DNA of 64,000 nucleotides from JBBREP01 sp963716525 (GTDB taxonomy: Bacteria; Actinomycetota; Acidimicrobiia; IMCC26256; PALSA-610), in assembly GCA_963716525.1 (NCBI GenBank), contig OY970315.1, positions 2,542,001 to 2,606,000 on the forward strand, given 5' to 3'. The notes below the pieces were generated by a model. The model was not told where the DNA came from. It searched no databases and worked only from the letters and a program-made list of their open reading frames with translations. Positions 17,417 through 25,942 of this stretch are shown here, in pieces. Position 1 is the first letter of the stretch, and every line of letters starts with the position of its first letter. The translations under genes were made by a program, and so were the position numbers.

Positions 17417-17598
17417 GCAGAATGAGCAACGCATGAACTGGGAGGTGCGATGACCGCACGCTCGTGCGCGGCCACGCGATCCGGGTGTTCGGCCTCCACG
17501 ATCTGTCCGAAGCGCCGGTGCGCTCGTAGCCAGCCCCGTCCGTGTCCGCGCCACCGGGCCATCCCCGCGCGGTCAGAGCACACGCGAGGCGGTCGGTC
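17417..17598. other. Short intergenic stretch with a possible gene-start remnant
   Basis: GGGAGGTGCGATG at about 17441-17453 has the form of a ribosome site and start, but the ATG frame is not protein-like. One frame over, LVRGHAIRVFGLHDLSEAPVRS ends at a TAG. This looks like a short frameshifted relic after the gene at 16703. Nothing else is evident. Confidence 0.3.
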
Positions 17599-19083
17599 TC
17601 AGGCAGTCCGCTCGGCCGGCGTCACCGGGTCGTAGCGCGTCCAGCGGGCGCGGCCGGCCCGCTTCGCCTCGTACATCGCGTGGTCGGCGTGGGTGAGCAA
17701 CTCGCTGCCCGTCGAGTCGCCGGGGGCGGCGGTGGCGATCCCGACGCTCACCGACATCCAGATCACGTGCCCGTTGAGCACCCGCCGACCGGTCAGTCCA
17801 CCGGTGATGCGTTCCGCGACTTCGGCCGCGGCCTCGATGTGCTCGAGATTGCGCAACAGCACGGTGAACTCGTCGCCGCCGAAGCGAGCGACGACGTCGC
17901 CCGGGCGCACCATCGCGGTGAGCGACTCGGCCACGGCGACGAGCGCCGCGTCACCGGTGTCGTGGCCGCACTTGTCGTTGATCGTCTTGAAGTTGTCGAC
18001 GTCGACGAACAGCACCGCGGTGTGGTCGCCGCGTCCAACGGTGACCGACCCGTCGCGCAGACATTCCATGAACTGACGGCGATTCGGCAACCCGGTAAGT
18101 TCGTCGTGCTGCGCGTCGTGAATGAGCTTCTGCTGCGCGACGTGCCGCTCGCCGATGTCGTGCATGTTGCACACGAATCCACGCACGGCACTGCTCTCGA
18201 TCAGGTTCGTGATGTGCACCTCGACCCAGCGCGACGACCCGTCGGCCCGCCGTGCGGGCACGTCGATCGCCGCGTCGGCCCCGGGGCGCGTCCGCAGCTC
18301 GCGAAACAGATCGACGACCGCGTCGACGTGGTCGGGATCGATCCACGACGGATCGAACGACACCAAAGTCTCCGGCGGCACGCCGAGGATCCGCTCGACG
18401 GCCGGACTCGCGTAGAGCACACGCCCGCCGTCCTCGACCACGACGATGGCGTCCGACGCGTGCTGCACGAGCGCACGGAAGCGTTCCTCGCTCTCGCGCT
18501 GGCGCGCCTCGGCGTGCTCCTTCTCGCGTTGGCCTCGGGCGACGAGCCACGCGACGAGCGCTGCGAGCCCGGTCTCGACCGCGGCCATGACGTGAGTCGT
18601 GTGCGCCGGCATCATGCGGTGGAAGATGCCGAGCGCCACACCCGTCTCGCCCGCGGCGGCGGTGGCCACGATGGCCACGATCGCGGTGCGGCCGTAGCGG
18701 GATCCGTCGGCCTGGATGACCACGATCGCGACCGCGAGGAACGCGGCGACGAACGCCGCACCCCAACCCGTGATGTAGATGAACAGGCCGCTCAACCCGA
18801 TCGTGACGATGAGGAACAGCCGCGGGCGGGCCCTCGGTGTACCGGGCGGGCACGCGGTGGCGACGGCGACGGCGACGAGATGCGCGACGGTCAACGAGCC
18901 GAGCAGTTGCCATAACGGCACGTTCGCGACGATGCCGGCATTGCGACCGAGCGCCAGGAGCACGAGGTTCGGCAGGAGCGTGAGGTTCAGGGGATCGAGG
19001 ATCCGCTCGCGCGCAAACCGGCGGTCAGCCCGGCCGCTGCTGCCCTCGTGATCTCCCGTTGCATTTCCCGTTGACTCCATCAC
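17599..19083 (-). CDS. Membrane-anchored PAS-GGDEF diguanylate cyclase
   Basis: A 494-residue signalling enzyme making cyclic di-GMP. The order is: six or so transmembrane segments (about residues 30-185), a short coiled linker, a PAS domain (about 200-320, with FRALVQHASDAIVVVEDGGRVLYASPA), and a C-terminal GGDEF domain. The active-site motif GGDEF is intact in VARFGGDEFTVLL, and an RxxD inhibitory site (RPGD) lies five residues upstream, so product inhibition is expected. No EAL domain is present. It is followed at the 3' side by only decayed sequence, and its 5' neighbour is a P450 on the same strand 67 bases upstream. Confidence 0.92.
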   Translation of the reverse strand: MMESTGNATGDHEGSSGRADRRFARERILDPLNLTLLPNLVLLALGRNAGIVANVPLWQLLGSLTVAHLVAVAVATACPPGTPRARPRLFLIVTIGLSGLFIYITGWGAAFVAAFLAVAIVVIQADGSRYGRTAIVAIVATAAAGETGVALGIFHRMMPAHTTHVMAAVETGLAALVAWLVARGQREKEHAEARQRESEERFRALVQHASDAIVVVEDGGRVLYASPAVERILGVPPETLVSFDPSWIDPDHVDAVVDLFRELRTRPGADAAIDVPARRADGSSRWVEVHITNLIESSAVRGFVCNMHDIGERHVAQQKLIHDAQHDELTGLPNRRQFMECLRDGSVTVGRGDHTAVLFVDVDNFKTINDKCGHDTGDAALVAVAESLTAMVRPGDVVARFGGDEFTVLLRNLEHIEAAAEVAERITGGLTGRRVLNGHVIWMSVSVGIATAAPGDSTGSELLTHADHAMYEAKRAGRARWTRYDPVTPAERTA

Positions 19084-19150
19084 GACCGCCAGGTGTGAGG
19101 ACCCCGACCGTGAAGGATCGTCGCCGCTGCAGCCTGACTTGATGCTGACT

Positions 19151-20341
19151 TCAGCCCGACGCCGGGGACGTCGGCGTGAACGAGACGGGCATCGCCTCTG
19201 GGCCGGAGATGAAGTTCGAAGCCCGGCGGGGGAACGGCTCGCCGGCGAGCCGGAGATCGGGAAGGCGCCGCAGCAGCTCGGAGAACATGACCTTCAACTC
19301 GAGGCACGCGAGGGATGCGCCCATGCAAAAGTGCGGCCCGAACCCGAACGCGAGGTGCGGGTTGGGGTCGCGGCGCACGTCGAGGCGATCGGGTTCGTCG
19401 AACGCCGACGGGTCGCGGTTCGCCGACGGGTACAGGAGGATCACCTGGTCGCCCTCGTGCAGCGTCTCGCCGTGCAGCTCGACGTCGCGCGTCGCCGAGC
19501 GCGCCATGTTCTTGATGGGCGACACCCAGCGCAGCAACTCCTCGACGCCGATCTCGATTGCCGAAGCGTCGTCGCGGAGGATCGCGAGCTGGTCGGGATG
19601 CTCGAGCAACCCGAGCATGCCGTCGGTGATCACGTGGCGGGTTGTCTCGTCGCCCCCGATGAGTATCAGCAGGCTCTCCATGATGATCGACTCGTCGTCG
19701 AGGCGTTCGCCGTCGATGTCGGCATGGCAGAGGATGCTCACGAGGTCGTCTTGTGGCGGCTTCGCGCGCCGGTCGGCGATCACATCGAGCTGGAACGCGC
19801 GGAACGCGAGGCTCGCTTCGAGCCCGGCCTGCGCGACATCGGGCGGCGGGTCGGCCGTCGTGGCCCGGATGAGATCGTCGGACCAGCGCAAGAGGTCGTC
19901 GTAGGCCTCGGGCGGGAAGCCGAGCATATCGGCGATCAGCAACAGCGGTAGGGGAGCCGCGACGTCCCACACGAAGTCGCAGGCGCCGCGTGGTGCGACG
20001 CGGTCGATGATGTGCGCGCAGATCCGCCGGACCGTCGCTTCGTGGTCGCGGACGCGCCGCGGCGTGAAGCCGCGGCTCACGAGCTTGCGCCGCCGCGTGT
20101 GTTCGGGCTCGTCCATCGAGATCATCATCGGGAGGTGCTCGCCGTGCGGCCGCGGCGCCCGCCGGCTGGAGAAGGTGGCCGGGTTCCGCTCTACGGCGAG
20201 CACGTCGTCGTAGCGCGTGAGCGCCCAGATCTGGTTGCGGCCGTCCCAGTACGCCGGCGCGTGCTCGCGCATCCACGCCCAGTCGTCGAACGGCCGTCCG
20301 GCGTACCAGGCACCGTCGAGCAGGTCGAAGGTGCGGGTCAT
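19151..20341 (-). CDS. Cytochrome P450
   Basis: A 396-residue soluble bacterial P450 monooxygenase. I see the I-helix oxygen-activation motif GGDETT near residue 233, the K-helix ExxR as EELLR near 272, and the heme loop FGFGPHFCMGA near 335 with the axial Cys. Electron partners are not encoded nearby. I start at ATG 20341 (MTRTFDLLDGAWYAGRPFDD), where family homology begins; TAGACA 8 bases upstream could be the -10 of a leaderless promoter. The sequence resembles CYP families acting on sterol- or terpene-like substrates, but that is not firm. Confidence 0.92.
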   Translation of the reverse strand: MTRTFDLLDGAWYAGRPFDDWAWMREHAPAYWDGRNQIWALTRYDDVLAVERNPATFSSRRAPRPHGEHLPMMISMDEPEHTRRRKLVSRGFTPRRVRDHEATVRRICAHIIDRVAPRGACDFVWDVAAPLPLLLIADMLGFPPEAYDDLLRWSDDLIRATTADPPPDVAQAGLEASLAFRAFQLDVIADRRAKPPQDDLVSILCHADIDGERLDDESIIMESLLILIGGDETTRHVITDGMLGLLEHPDQLAILRDDASAIEIGVEELLRWVSPIKNMARSATRDVELHGETLHEGDQVILLYPSANRDPSAFDEPDRLDVRRDPNPHLAFGFGPHFCMGASLACLELKVMFSELLRRLPDLRLAGEPFPRRASNFISGPEAMPVSFTPTSPASG

Positions 20342-20460
20342 ACACGGGTGTCTAGCGCGACCACGGGTGGGCAGGTTCGCCGAGCGGCCCATCGCGGTAC
20401 AACCACGACGATGTGGCCGTTCCCCAGGGGCGGCCGGGTTTCATCGACGAGGAGGTTGCC

Positions 20461-20838
20461 ATGCCGAGCGCCAAGGAAGACCTTCCCGGCACGATCAAGC
20501 GATCACCGAAGAAGGCTCAGCGCACCTACGCCGAGACCCTCGATGCCGCGCACGACGAGTACGACAGCGAGCAGCGGGCCCACCGCGTCGCCTACGCGTC
20601 GTTGAAGCACGGCTTCGAGAAGGTCGGCGACCACTGGGAGCCGAAGGACCACAAGGGACCGTCGGACGAGCGGGCGAAGGAGGGCCGCGGCTCGAACAAG
20701 CCCACCGCCGGGGGTGTGGACGTGGAGGGCCACACCAAGCACGAGCTGTACGAGCGGGCCAAGCGGCTCGGCGTGTCGGGCCGTTCGAAGATGGACAAGC
20801 AAGAGCTCGCGCAGGCGATCGCACGCAAGCAGGACTGA
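20461..20838 (+). CDS. ChaB-family protein with C-terminal Rho-N/SAP-like motif
   Basis: A 125-residue basic and acidic soluble protein. The first 60 residues match ChaB (LPGTIKRSPKKAQRTYAETLDAAHDEY, then HRVAYASLKHGFEKVGDHWEPK). The C-terminal 35 residues (TKHELYERAKRLGV with SKMDKQELAQAIARKQ) match the helix-hairpin Rho N-terminal or SAP-like motif often attached to ChaB in actinobacteria and thought to bind nucleic acid. GAGGAGG lies 6 bases before the ATG. It starts a plus-strand pair with the MscS gene 42 bases downstream. ChaB function is poorly known, linked to ion or stress responses. Confidence 0.85.
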   Translation: MPSAKEDLPGTIKRSPKKAQRTYAETLDAAHDEYDSEQRAHRVAYASLKHGFEKVGDHWEPKDHKGPSDERAKEGRGSNKPTAGGVDVEGHTKHELYERAKRLGVSGRSKMDKQELAQAIARKQD

Positions 20839-20880
20839 CGGCCCCTCGGGCATGTCTCGCAGCGCGGCGTCGTCGGCGCC

Positions 20881-21744
20881 ATGACGACAGACAAGCGCCT
20901 CGCGGTGACCTCGGCGATCGTCGTCGGTGCCACGCTGGCCGCCGTCGTGATCCGGCGGATCGTGGGCGCCCGCTATGACGATCCCTACTCGAAGTACTAC
21001 GCGCGGAAGTTCGTTCGTTACGGCACCGCGTGCGCGGCGCTGATCGCGCTCGCGGTGACTTGGCGCGCGTTCGCCGGACGCGTCGGCGTGGTGCTCGGCC
21101 TCCTGGCCGCCGGCATCGCGTTCGCGATGCAGGAGGTGATCGGTGCGCTCGCGGGCTGGTTCAACATTCTGTCGGGCCGGATCTTCCGGGTGGGCGACCG
21201 TATCGAGATGGGTGGCGTGCGCGGCGACGTGATCGACGTCACCCCGTTGCGAACGAAGATCGTGGAGATCGGCTCGGCCGAGAATGACGCGGCATGGGTC
21301 CGCGGCCGCCAGTACACAGGCCGTATCGTGGCGCTCTCGAACAAGATGACGTTCAGCCAGCCGGTCTACAACTTCAGCGCGGTGCTCGATTTCGTGTGGG
21401 AGGAAATGAGCTTCCCGATCGAGCACGGTACCGCCTGGCACTCTGCCGAGGCGATCGTCCGCGACGAGATCGCGCGTGCTGCGAGCGCACACGACGCGGG
21501 CACGGCGATGCGGGAGATGCAGCGGCGCTACCCGATCCCGCGTGCCGACGTCGAGCCCCACGTATACGTGCGCCCAACCGACAACTGGGTCGAGCTCATC
21601 GCCCGTTTCCCGGTTCCGGTGCGTTCGTCTCGCCGGGTCAAGGACCAGGTTGCGCGGCGGATACTGGACCGATTCAACGAAGCGGACATCACGATCGCGT
21701 CGACGACATCGGACGTGACCGTCCATCGCGATGATGGCGACTGA
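20881..21744 (+). CDS. MscS-family mechanosensitive ion channel
   Basis: A 287-residue membrane protein with three transmembrane helices: about residues 8-26, 45-63 and 66-90. The pore helix is GVVLGLLAAGIAFAMQEVIGALAGWFNILSG in two parts. The cytoplasmic beta domain follows (RIFRVGDRIEMGGVRGDVIDVTPLRTKIVEI), then the alpha/beta vestibule (MSFPIEHGTAW to DVTVHRDD). It would open as an osmotic safety valve. The pore helix has the small-residue pattern of MscS TM3. The preceding ChaB-like gene is in the same orientation. Confidence 0.9.
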   Translation: MTTDKRLAVTSAIVVGATLAAVVIRRIVGARYDDPYSKYYARKFVRYGTACAALIALAVTWRAFAGRVGVVLGLLAAGIAFAMQEVIGALAGWFNILSGRIFRVGDRIEMGGVRGDVIDVTPLRTKIVEIGSAENDAAWVRGRQYTGRIVALSNKMTFSQPVYNFSAVLDFVWEEMSFPIEHGTAWHSAEAIVRDEIARAASAHDAGTAMREMQRRYPIPRADVEPHVYVRPTDNWVELIARFPVPVRSSRRVKDQVARRILDRFNEADITIASTTSDVTVHRDDGD

Positions 21745-21774
21745 CCCGTCCCCGCCAACTACCGGCCTGCGGCG

Positions 21775-22104
21775 CTAGTTGCGGACGACGATCGTCACCT
21801 CGCCCGAGGGGTGGATGCTGCAGAAGCCGACGATCCGGCCGGTCTGGGTGAACGTCTCCACGAGCGTGGCGTTGCGGTCGACGGTGTAGGGACCGACCGT
21901 GGCGACGCGGGTGTCGTTGTTGTGGATGACGAGCTCGTCACCGATGCGCACGTCGAGCCGGGCGGGAAACACATAGAGCTGCTGGCCCTGCTCGATCGCC
22001 GCGCCGGTGCCGGGCGGGACCGTGTACTCCCACACGTGGTGCGACTGGCCCGACCCGGGACGGTGCAGTGTCACCGCGAGCAAGCCGCCGAATCCGCCGA
22101 GCAT
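21775..22104 (-). CDS. Membrane-anchored cupredoxin-like protein
   Basis: A 109-residue protein. A short hydrophobic N-terminus (MLGGFGGLLAVTL) leads to a beta-sandwich with ELVIHNND near residue 60 and FCSIHPSGEVTIVV at the C-terminus. That places His, Cys and His in cupredoxin ligand positions, but the usual Met ligand is absent, so copper binding is uncertain. It follows the PQQ beta-propeller gene on the same strand after 66 bases that are in frame and stop-free. The hydrophobic helix appears to begin before the ATG (GLWTLTAM), so either the true start is non-canonical or it is related to the upstream gene (see findings). Confidence 0.65.
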   Translation of the reverse strand: MLGGFGGLLAVTLHRPGSGQSHHVWEYTVPPGTGAAIEQGQQLYVFPARLDVRIGDELVIHNNDTRVATVGPYTVDRNATLVETFTQTGRIVGFCSIHPSGEVTIVVRN

Positions 22105-22112
22105 CGCGGTGA

Positions 22113-22126
22113 GGGTCCAAAGTCCT
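22113..22126 (-). promoter_or_regulatory. DosR/DevR-like box (site D)
   Basis: Minus strand AGGACTTTGGACCC, 11 of 14 positions matching the box at 26963-26976. It lies 9 bases upstream of the cupredoxin ATG, which is closer than the other sites, so it is the weakest by position. Confidence 0.35.
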
Positions 22127-22170
22127 CCACCGCCAGGGCCCTTCGGCGCGACGGGTGAGCGTCGCGCGGG

Positions 22171-23769
22171 TCAGGGCCGCGTGACGGTCGTCGTGCCGCC
22201 GACGCGAAGCGCGAGCAGCGCGCCGCTACTGCCGGTCACCGGCACGAAGAGCGAGTCGCCGACCGCGGCGAGCCACCCGTTGATCTGGCCGCCAGCGCGG
22301 TAGCGCCACACGATGTGGCCGTCACCGCGCCGCAGCGCGAGGACGGTGCCGTCGGTGAGCGCCGTGAACACGAGGTCGTTCACCACCGTTGCGCCGCCGA
22401 GGGGATCGCCGGGCACAGCAGTGTCCCAGGTGACGCGCCCGCTCGCGACGTCGATCGCCACGACCTCGCCGTCGTGGGTGCCGAGCTCACTGCCGATGTA
22501 GGCCTCCTTGTCGGGCGCGAGCTTCGTGGGTGCGTTGACCGTGGCGACGTAGACGGTGCCGTCCGCGGTGGCCGGTGGTGTCAGCACACCGCCGTACGTT
22601 CCTGGCCAGACGTCGGTGGGTCCCGGCAACGTGGTGAGGTCGTCGTGCAGGTGCTTGCCGACCGAGCGCTGCCAGAGCACGCGTCCCGTGTCGGGATCGA
22701 GGCCGAGCACCACGCCCGACTTGCCCGCGCTCACCACGACGTCGCGTCCATTCACCGTCGCGAGCAGCACGTGCACCTGATCGCGGTCGAACAGGTCGTG
22801 CGGCGTCACCTGGTGGTACCAGAGCAACGTGCCCCGATCGAGGTCGAGCGCGACGACGGAGTCGGTGTAGAGGTTCGGGCCGGGCCGGCTGCTGCCGTTG
22901 GGATACTCGGCTGTGCCGGGAAACGGCGCGGGGTTGGCGACACCCGCGTAGAGGATGCGCCGGTGCACGTCGACGGCCGGCGTGTACCAGACACCTCCGC
23001 CGGAGTTGACTTTCGGATTACCCCACAGATCGCCCTTCACCGTGTCGAACTTCCACCGGATCGCGCCGCTGCGCGCGTCGAGCGCGTACACCGTGCCTCG
23101 GTCGCCGCCGGCGTAGATCCCGCGTGTGCTCACGGGCACGGTGCTGGCGAAGACCATGCCGCCGAAGGCCGTGGGCTGGATGTCGACGCCGAGCGTGGAT
23201 GTCGCGGTGATGCGCCGGTGCCAGATCGCCTTGCCCGTGCGAGCGTCGAGGGCGACGATGCCGGTCGCGCCGTCGTTGCCGTACACGCGGCCGTCGCCGA
23301 ACGCCACACCAAACGGACCGATGTTGAAGCCGGTCGCCGCGCTCGTCCAGCGGACTGCGCCCGTGTCCCGGGCGAGCGCCACGACGACACCCGATGAGCC
23401 CTGCAGGTACACCGTGTCGCCCAACACGATGGGCGCGGTCGACAGCGCGCCGAGGTTGGACGGCGTCGCGCGCCACGCCGCGGCGAGGCGGCTGACGTTC
23501 GCTGCGGTGATCGTGCTGCCGGTCGCGCGCCGCGTGTTGTCGTAATCGTGGCCGGCGAGCGGCCATTCCGTGCTGTTCGCCGGCACTTCGGGTGGTGCGC
23601 CGGTGGCGCCGGCTGGCGTGGGGAGCCGCGCCACGGTCGTTGCCGGTGCGGCGGTCGGCGCGACCGTGCTCGACCCGTTCGAAGGGCTCGACGAGCTGCA
23701 GCTCGCGGCCACCGTCATGGTGAGCAGGGCGCCGGCGAGCGCGCCGGTGCGCACGCGAGCATGGATCAC
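22171..23769 (-). CDS. PQQ-like beta-propeller lipoprotein
   Basis: A 532-residue exported lipoprotein. It begins with GTG 23769, preceded by CGAGGAG, and has a signal with lipobox TMTVAASC near residue 22. A Ser/Thr/Ala-rich linker follows to about residue 60. The rest is an eight-bladed quinoprotein-type propeller with repeated blades such as VVALARDTGAVRW, GIVALDARTGKAIWH, VYALDARSGAIRWK, VVALDLDRGTLLWYHQ and VLGLDPDTGRVLWQ. It resembles PQQ-dependent alcohol dehydrogenases (YHQVTPHDLFD is a hallmark), but no cytochrome domain is attached. The downstream cupredoxin could be its electron acceptor. Whether PQQ is bound is unproven. Confidence 0.82.
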   Translation of the reverse strand: MIHARVRTGALAGALLTMTVAASCSSSSPSNGSSTVAPTAAPATTVARLPTPAGATGAPPEVPANSTEWPLAGHDYDNTRRATGSTITAANVSRLAAAWRATPSNLGALSTAPIVLGDTVYLQGSSGVVVALARDTGAVRWTSAATGFNIGPFGVAFGDGRVYGNDGATGIVALDARTGKAIWHRRITATSTLGVDIQPTAFGGMVFASTVPVSTRGIYAGGDRGTVYALDARSGAIRWKFDTVKGDLWGNPKVNSGGGVWYTPAVDVHRRILYAGVANPAPFPGTAEYPNGSSRPGPNLYTDSVVALDLDRGTLLWYHQVTPHDLFDRDQVHVLLATVNGRDVVVSAGKSGVVLGLDPDTGRVLWQRSVGKHLHDDLTTLPGPTDVWPGTYGGVLTPPATADGTVYVATVNAPTKLAPDKEAYIGSELGTHDGEVVAIDVASGRVTWDTAVPGDPLGGATVVNDLVFTALTDGTVLALRRGDGHIVWRYRAGGQINGWLAAVGDSLFVPVTGSSGALLALRVGGTTTVTRP

Positions 23770-23883
23770 GCGGGCTCCTCGGGAGACGGGATCGGGCGGC
23801 GGGCGCGTGCGACGTCCGTGATCGCCGCGCTCGGGCATCCTTCCATCTCGGCCCACCGGCGGCCCAGTTCGGAGCCGCGAGCG

Positions 23884-24174
23884 TCAGCCGGCCGTGGCGA
23901 GGAGCAACCGGATGTCGAGCAGCGGATCGAGCAGCCGGTCGCGGTCCACGAGCGCACTCGCCCCGTACGTCTCGATGGCGCGCGTGGCGATCGCGTCGAT
24001 GCCCGGGTCGTCGCGCACGCTCGTCGCCGCCGTCGCGGCGCGATCCAGGATGCGGGTGGCGTCGGCGGCCAGGAACACTCGGCGCCCCGACACCGCGGCC
24101 AGCGCGTCGTCGATGGCATCGAGCGTGTACTGCAGGCGGTCCTCCGACCGCGACCGCGTCCAGACCATGGTCAT
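23884..24174 (-). CDS. Conserved small protein of unknown function
   Basis: A 96-residue, mostly helical, soluble protein (RLQYTLDAIDDALAAVSGRRVFLAADATRILD at the start, LLDPLLDIRLLLATAG at the end). No motif is recognised. Its ATG overlaps the stop of a 47-residue upstream ORF in an ATGA junction, a strong sign that both are real and coupled. Together they lie 59 bases downstream of a DosR-like box. Possibly a small stress-induced protein. Confidence 0.6.
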   Translation of the reverse strand: MTMVWTRSRSEDRLQYTLDAIDDALAAVSGRRVFLAADATRILDRAATAATSVRDDPGIDAIATRAIETYGASALVDRDRLLDPLLDIRLLLATAG

Positions 24175-24314
24175 GACCGCGTACCCCCCGTGCCGCGCGC
24201 CCAGTCGGAGCCGGTGGTCGGGTAGCGCAGGTTGTAGGCGACAGCCAGCTCAGCGGCGAGCTCGCGGCTGTCGGCGGAACTGCGGAGGTAGGACAAGAAC
24301 TCGTTGACGGTCAT
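24171..24314 (-). CDS. 47-residue small protein, translationally coupled
   Basis: A short frame from ATG 24314: MTVNEFLSYLRSSADSREL, then AAELAVAYNLRYPTTGSDW, ending in RGTGGTRS. The stop overlaps the start of the 96-residue gene downstream (ATGA). The helix-rich sequence has natural composition rather than shadow-ORF composition. The ribosome site is weak. The DosR-like box at 24373-24386 lies 59 bases upstream of this start. Function unknown. Confidence 0.5.
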   Translation of the reverse strand: MTVNEFLSYLRSSADSRELAAELAVAYNLRYPTTGSDWARGTGGTRS

Positions 24315-24372
24315 GATGCACTCTCAGACGGTGTCACCGGTCGATCATCACAGGGGCTGCCCGCCGAGCCCA

Positions 24373-24386
24373 CGTACAAAGGTCCC
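24373..24386 (-). promoter_or_regulatory. DosR/DevR-like box (site E)
   Basis: Minus strand GGGACCTTTGTACG, preceded by TTC, so the first half fits the mycobacterial TTSGGGAC half-site exactly. It is 59 bases upstream of the small-protein pair at 24314. Confidence 0.4.
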
Positions 24387-24422
24387 GAAATCTGGGGGCC
24401 GTGGTCCCGCCGCCGGCGCCGG

Positions 24423-24926
24423 TCACTGCACGAGCTGCTCGAGACGGCGCAGGTAGCGCAGATGCTTCTTCGTGTCGAGCACCAGCGCGTCGACCAGAGC
24501 ACCGTGCAAGGCGCCATCGCGCAGCACCCCGAGCTTGCGGCGCAGCTTGCGCAACGATCGCAGATCGTGCCGTTCCACCGCTCGGAACCGGCGCAGGGTC
24601 GTGCGCAGCTCCGCGTCGTGTACCGGGGCGGCCACGGGTACCCGCGGTTCGCCGGCGCTCGGCCCAGCGGCAACGAGATGGTTGCGCATCTCCAGCAAGA
24701 TGCGGTGGTGGCGCTCCTCGTCGTCGGCGAGCAGGCGAGCGAGGTAGCGGACTGCCTCGTTGGGCGAGTCCATGAGCGCCCGGTACGCGTCCACCTGATC
24801 AGCCTCGGCTGCACAGTGACGGTCGATGAAGCAGACGAGCTCCGAGTCGAGGCTTCCCACCCGCGGCGGTGCAAGGTCACCGATCGTCGGGCGCTCGGCG
24901 GCCGGCGGGTTCCACTCGGGGGTCAT
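24423..24926 (-). CDS. Ferritin-like (rubrerythrin-type) helical protein
   Basis: A 167-residue all-helical protein with EADQVDAYRAL near residue 41 and DDEERHHRILLEMRNHL near 68, an E...ExxH arrangement as in ferritin-like diiron or hemerythrin-like bundles. A second helical pair (RRFRAVERHDLRSLRKLRRKL, then DALVLDTKKHLRYLRRLEQLV) completes the bundle but lacks clear second-site carboxylates, so metal binding may be lost. Its first 50 bases overlap the end of the BON/DUF2267 gene on the same strand. The context of stress proteins fits a redox or storage role. Confidence 0.6.
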   Translation of the reverse strand: MTPEWNPPAAERPTIGDLAPPRVGSLDSELVCFIDRHCAAEADQVDAYRALMDSPNEAVRYLARLLADDEERHHRILLEMRNHLVAAGPSAGEPRVPVAAPVHDAELRTTLRRFRAVERHDLRSLRKLRRKLGVLRDGALHGALVDALVLDTKKHLRYLRRLEQLVQ

Positions 24927-25824
24927 GGCCGATCAACTCCAGCGCGCGGCCGGCGCCACGGTCTGCAGGCTCGATCGCTGCCACACCGCTCTGCCACAGC
25001 TGGCGGAGCTCGGTCGGCAGCACCGCGGCGACGTCGGACGCCTCTTCGGGCACCAGGTCGCGGAGCGTGAGCACGACCGCGCGCGTGACGTCTTCCGCGG
25101 TGTCGGCGGGAATGCCGCTGGCGGCGACGATGTGCGCGACGAACTCGGAGAGTCGCTTCACCCGCGCCGGCCTCTCGATCTCGTCACGGAGCGGCCCGAC
25201 GAGCTGGTGCACGTCGTGGGGAAGGTGCACCAGCACCTGATCGCGTTCGGCGGCTGGGATGCGGTCGAAGAACCCGCACAGGACCGCATGCACGGCGGCC
25301 GCTGGACGGCGCGACGCGCCCGCATCGCGCGCCGCGGCGAGCAGGTCCTGCAGCGCGGCCGACGGCTCGACGTGCTCCTTCGCCTCGGACGGTCGCGTGT
25401 CGCCGGGGATGAGACCGATGTGCAGATGCGACTCGACACCCTGCACGCCGCTGACGCGGCTGACGGCACGCTGCACCGTCACCGCCGCGTCGTGATGTGG
25501 GACGTCGCCGTGCAGCAGCGCCACGTGATCCTCGACCATCACGTGCACGTGGGGCAGGTCGAGACGGCGCTCGAGCGGGCCGATGCTCGAACGGATGCGG
25601 TCCGCCAGCACGTCGTCGCTCACGTCCGGATCGGGGTGCCGGCCCGCGAGCCGGTACAGCACGCCGGGCGCGCTCGACGCGGCGTAACGGACGTCGCGCG
25701 CGAGTCGGTCGACGCCCCGGCGAATCGTGCGGCCGGCGGCGCTGTCGGGGGCGGCCGCCGCCACCGCGCCGATGGCGCCGGCAGCGACGCCCGCGCCCTG
25801 CAGAAGCTTGCGAGTCAGCGACAT
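24877..25824 (-). CDS. BON-domain and DUF2267 protein
   Basis: A 315-residue protein. The N-terminus has a Gly/Ala-rich hydrophobic segment (residues 5-28), then a BON domain (about 65-135: VSDDVLADRIRSSIGPLERRLDLPHVHVMVEDHVALLHG). The C-terminal half is DUF2267 (about 200-290: RVKRLSEFVAHIVAASGIPADTAEDV, then LTLRDLVPEEASDVAAVLPTELRQLW). BON domains bind membranes; DUF2267 proteins occur in DosR-type dormancy regulons of mycobacteria. An AAGGGG site precedes the ATG. It overlaps the ferritin-like gene, indicating an operon. Confidence 0.85.
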   Translation of the reverse strand: MSLTRKLLQGAGVAAGAIGAVAAAAPDSAAGRTIRRGVDRLARDVRYAASSAPGVLYRLAGRHPDPDVSDDVLADRIRSSIGPLERRLDLPHVHVMVEDHVALLHGDVPHHDAAVTVQRAVSRVSGVQGVESHLHIGLIPGDTRPSEAKEHVEPSAALQDLLAAARDAGASRRPAAAVHAVLCGFFDRIPAAERDQVLVHLPHDVHQLVGPLRDEIERPARVKRLSEFVAHIVAASGIPADTAEDVTRAVVLTLRDLVPEEASDVAAVLPTELRQLWQSGVAAIEPADRGAGRALELIGHDPRVEPAGRRAPDDR

Positions 25825-25942
25825 GGCAACCCCTTTCGGGTCGGGTCGATGCGTGGTCGTGGTTCGATCATCACGAGAGTCGTGGCGCGGCGGTAGGGCA
25901 TGCGGCAGGAGATGCGAATGACCAAAGCCACCTCACGCGTCC

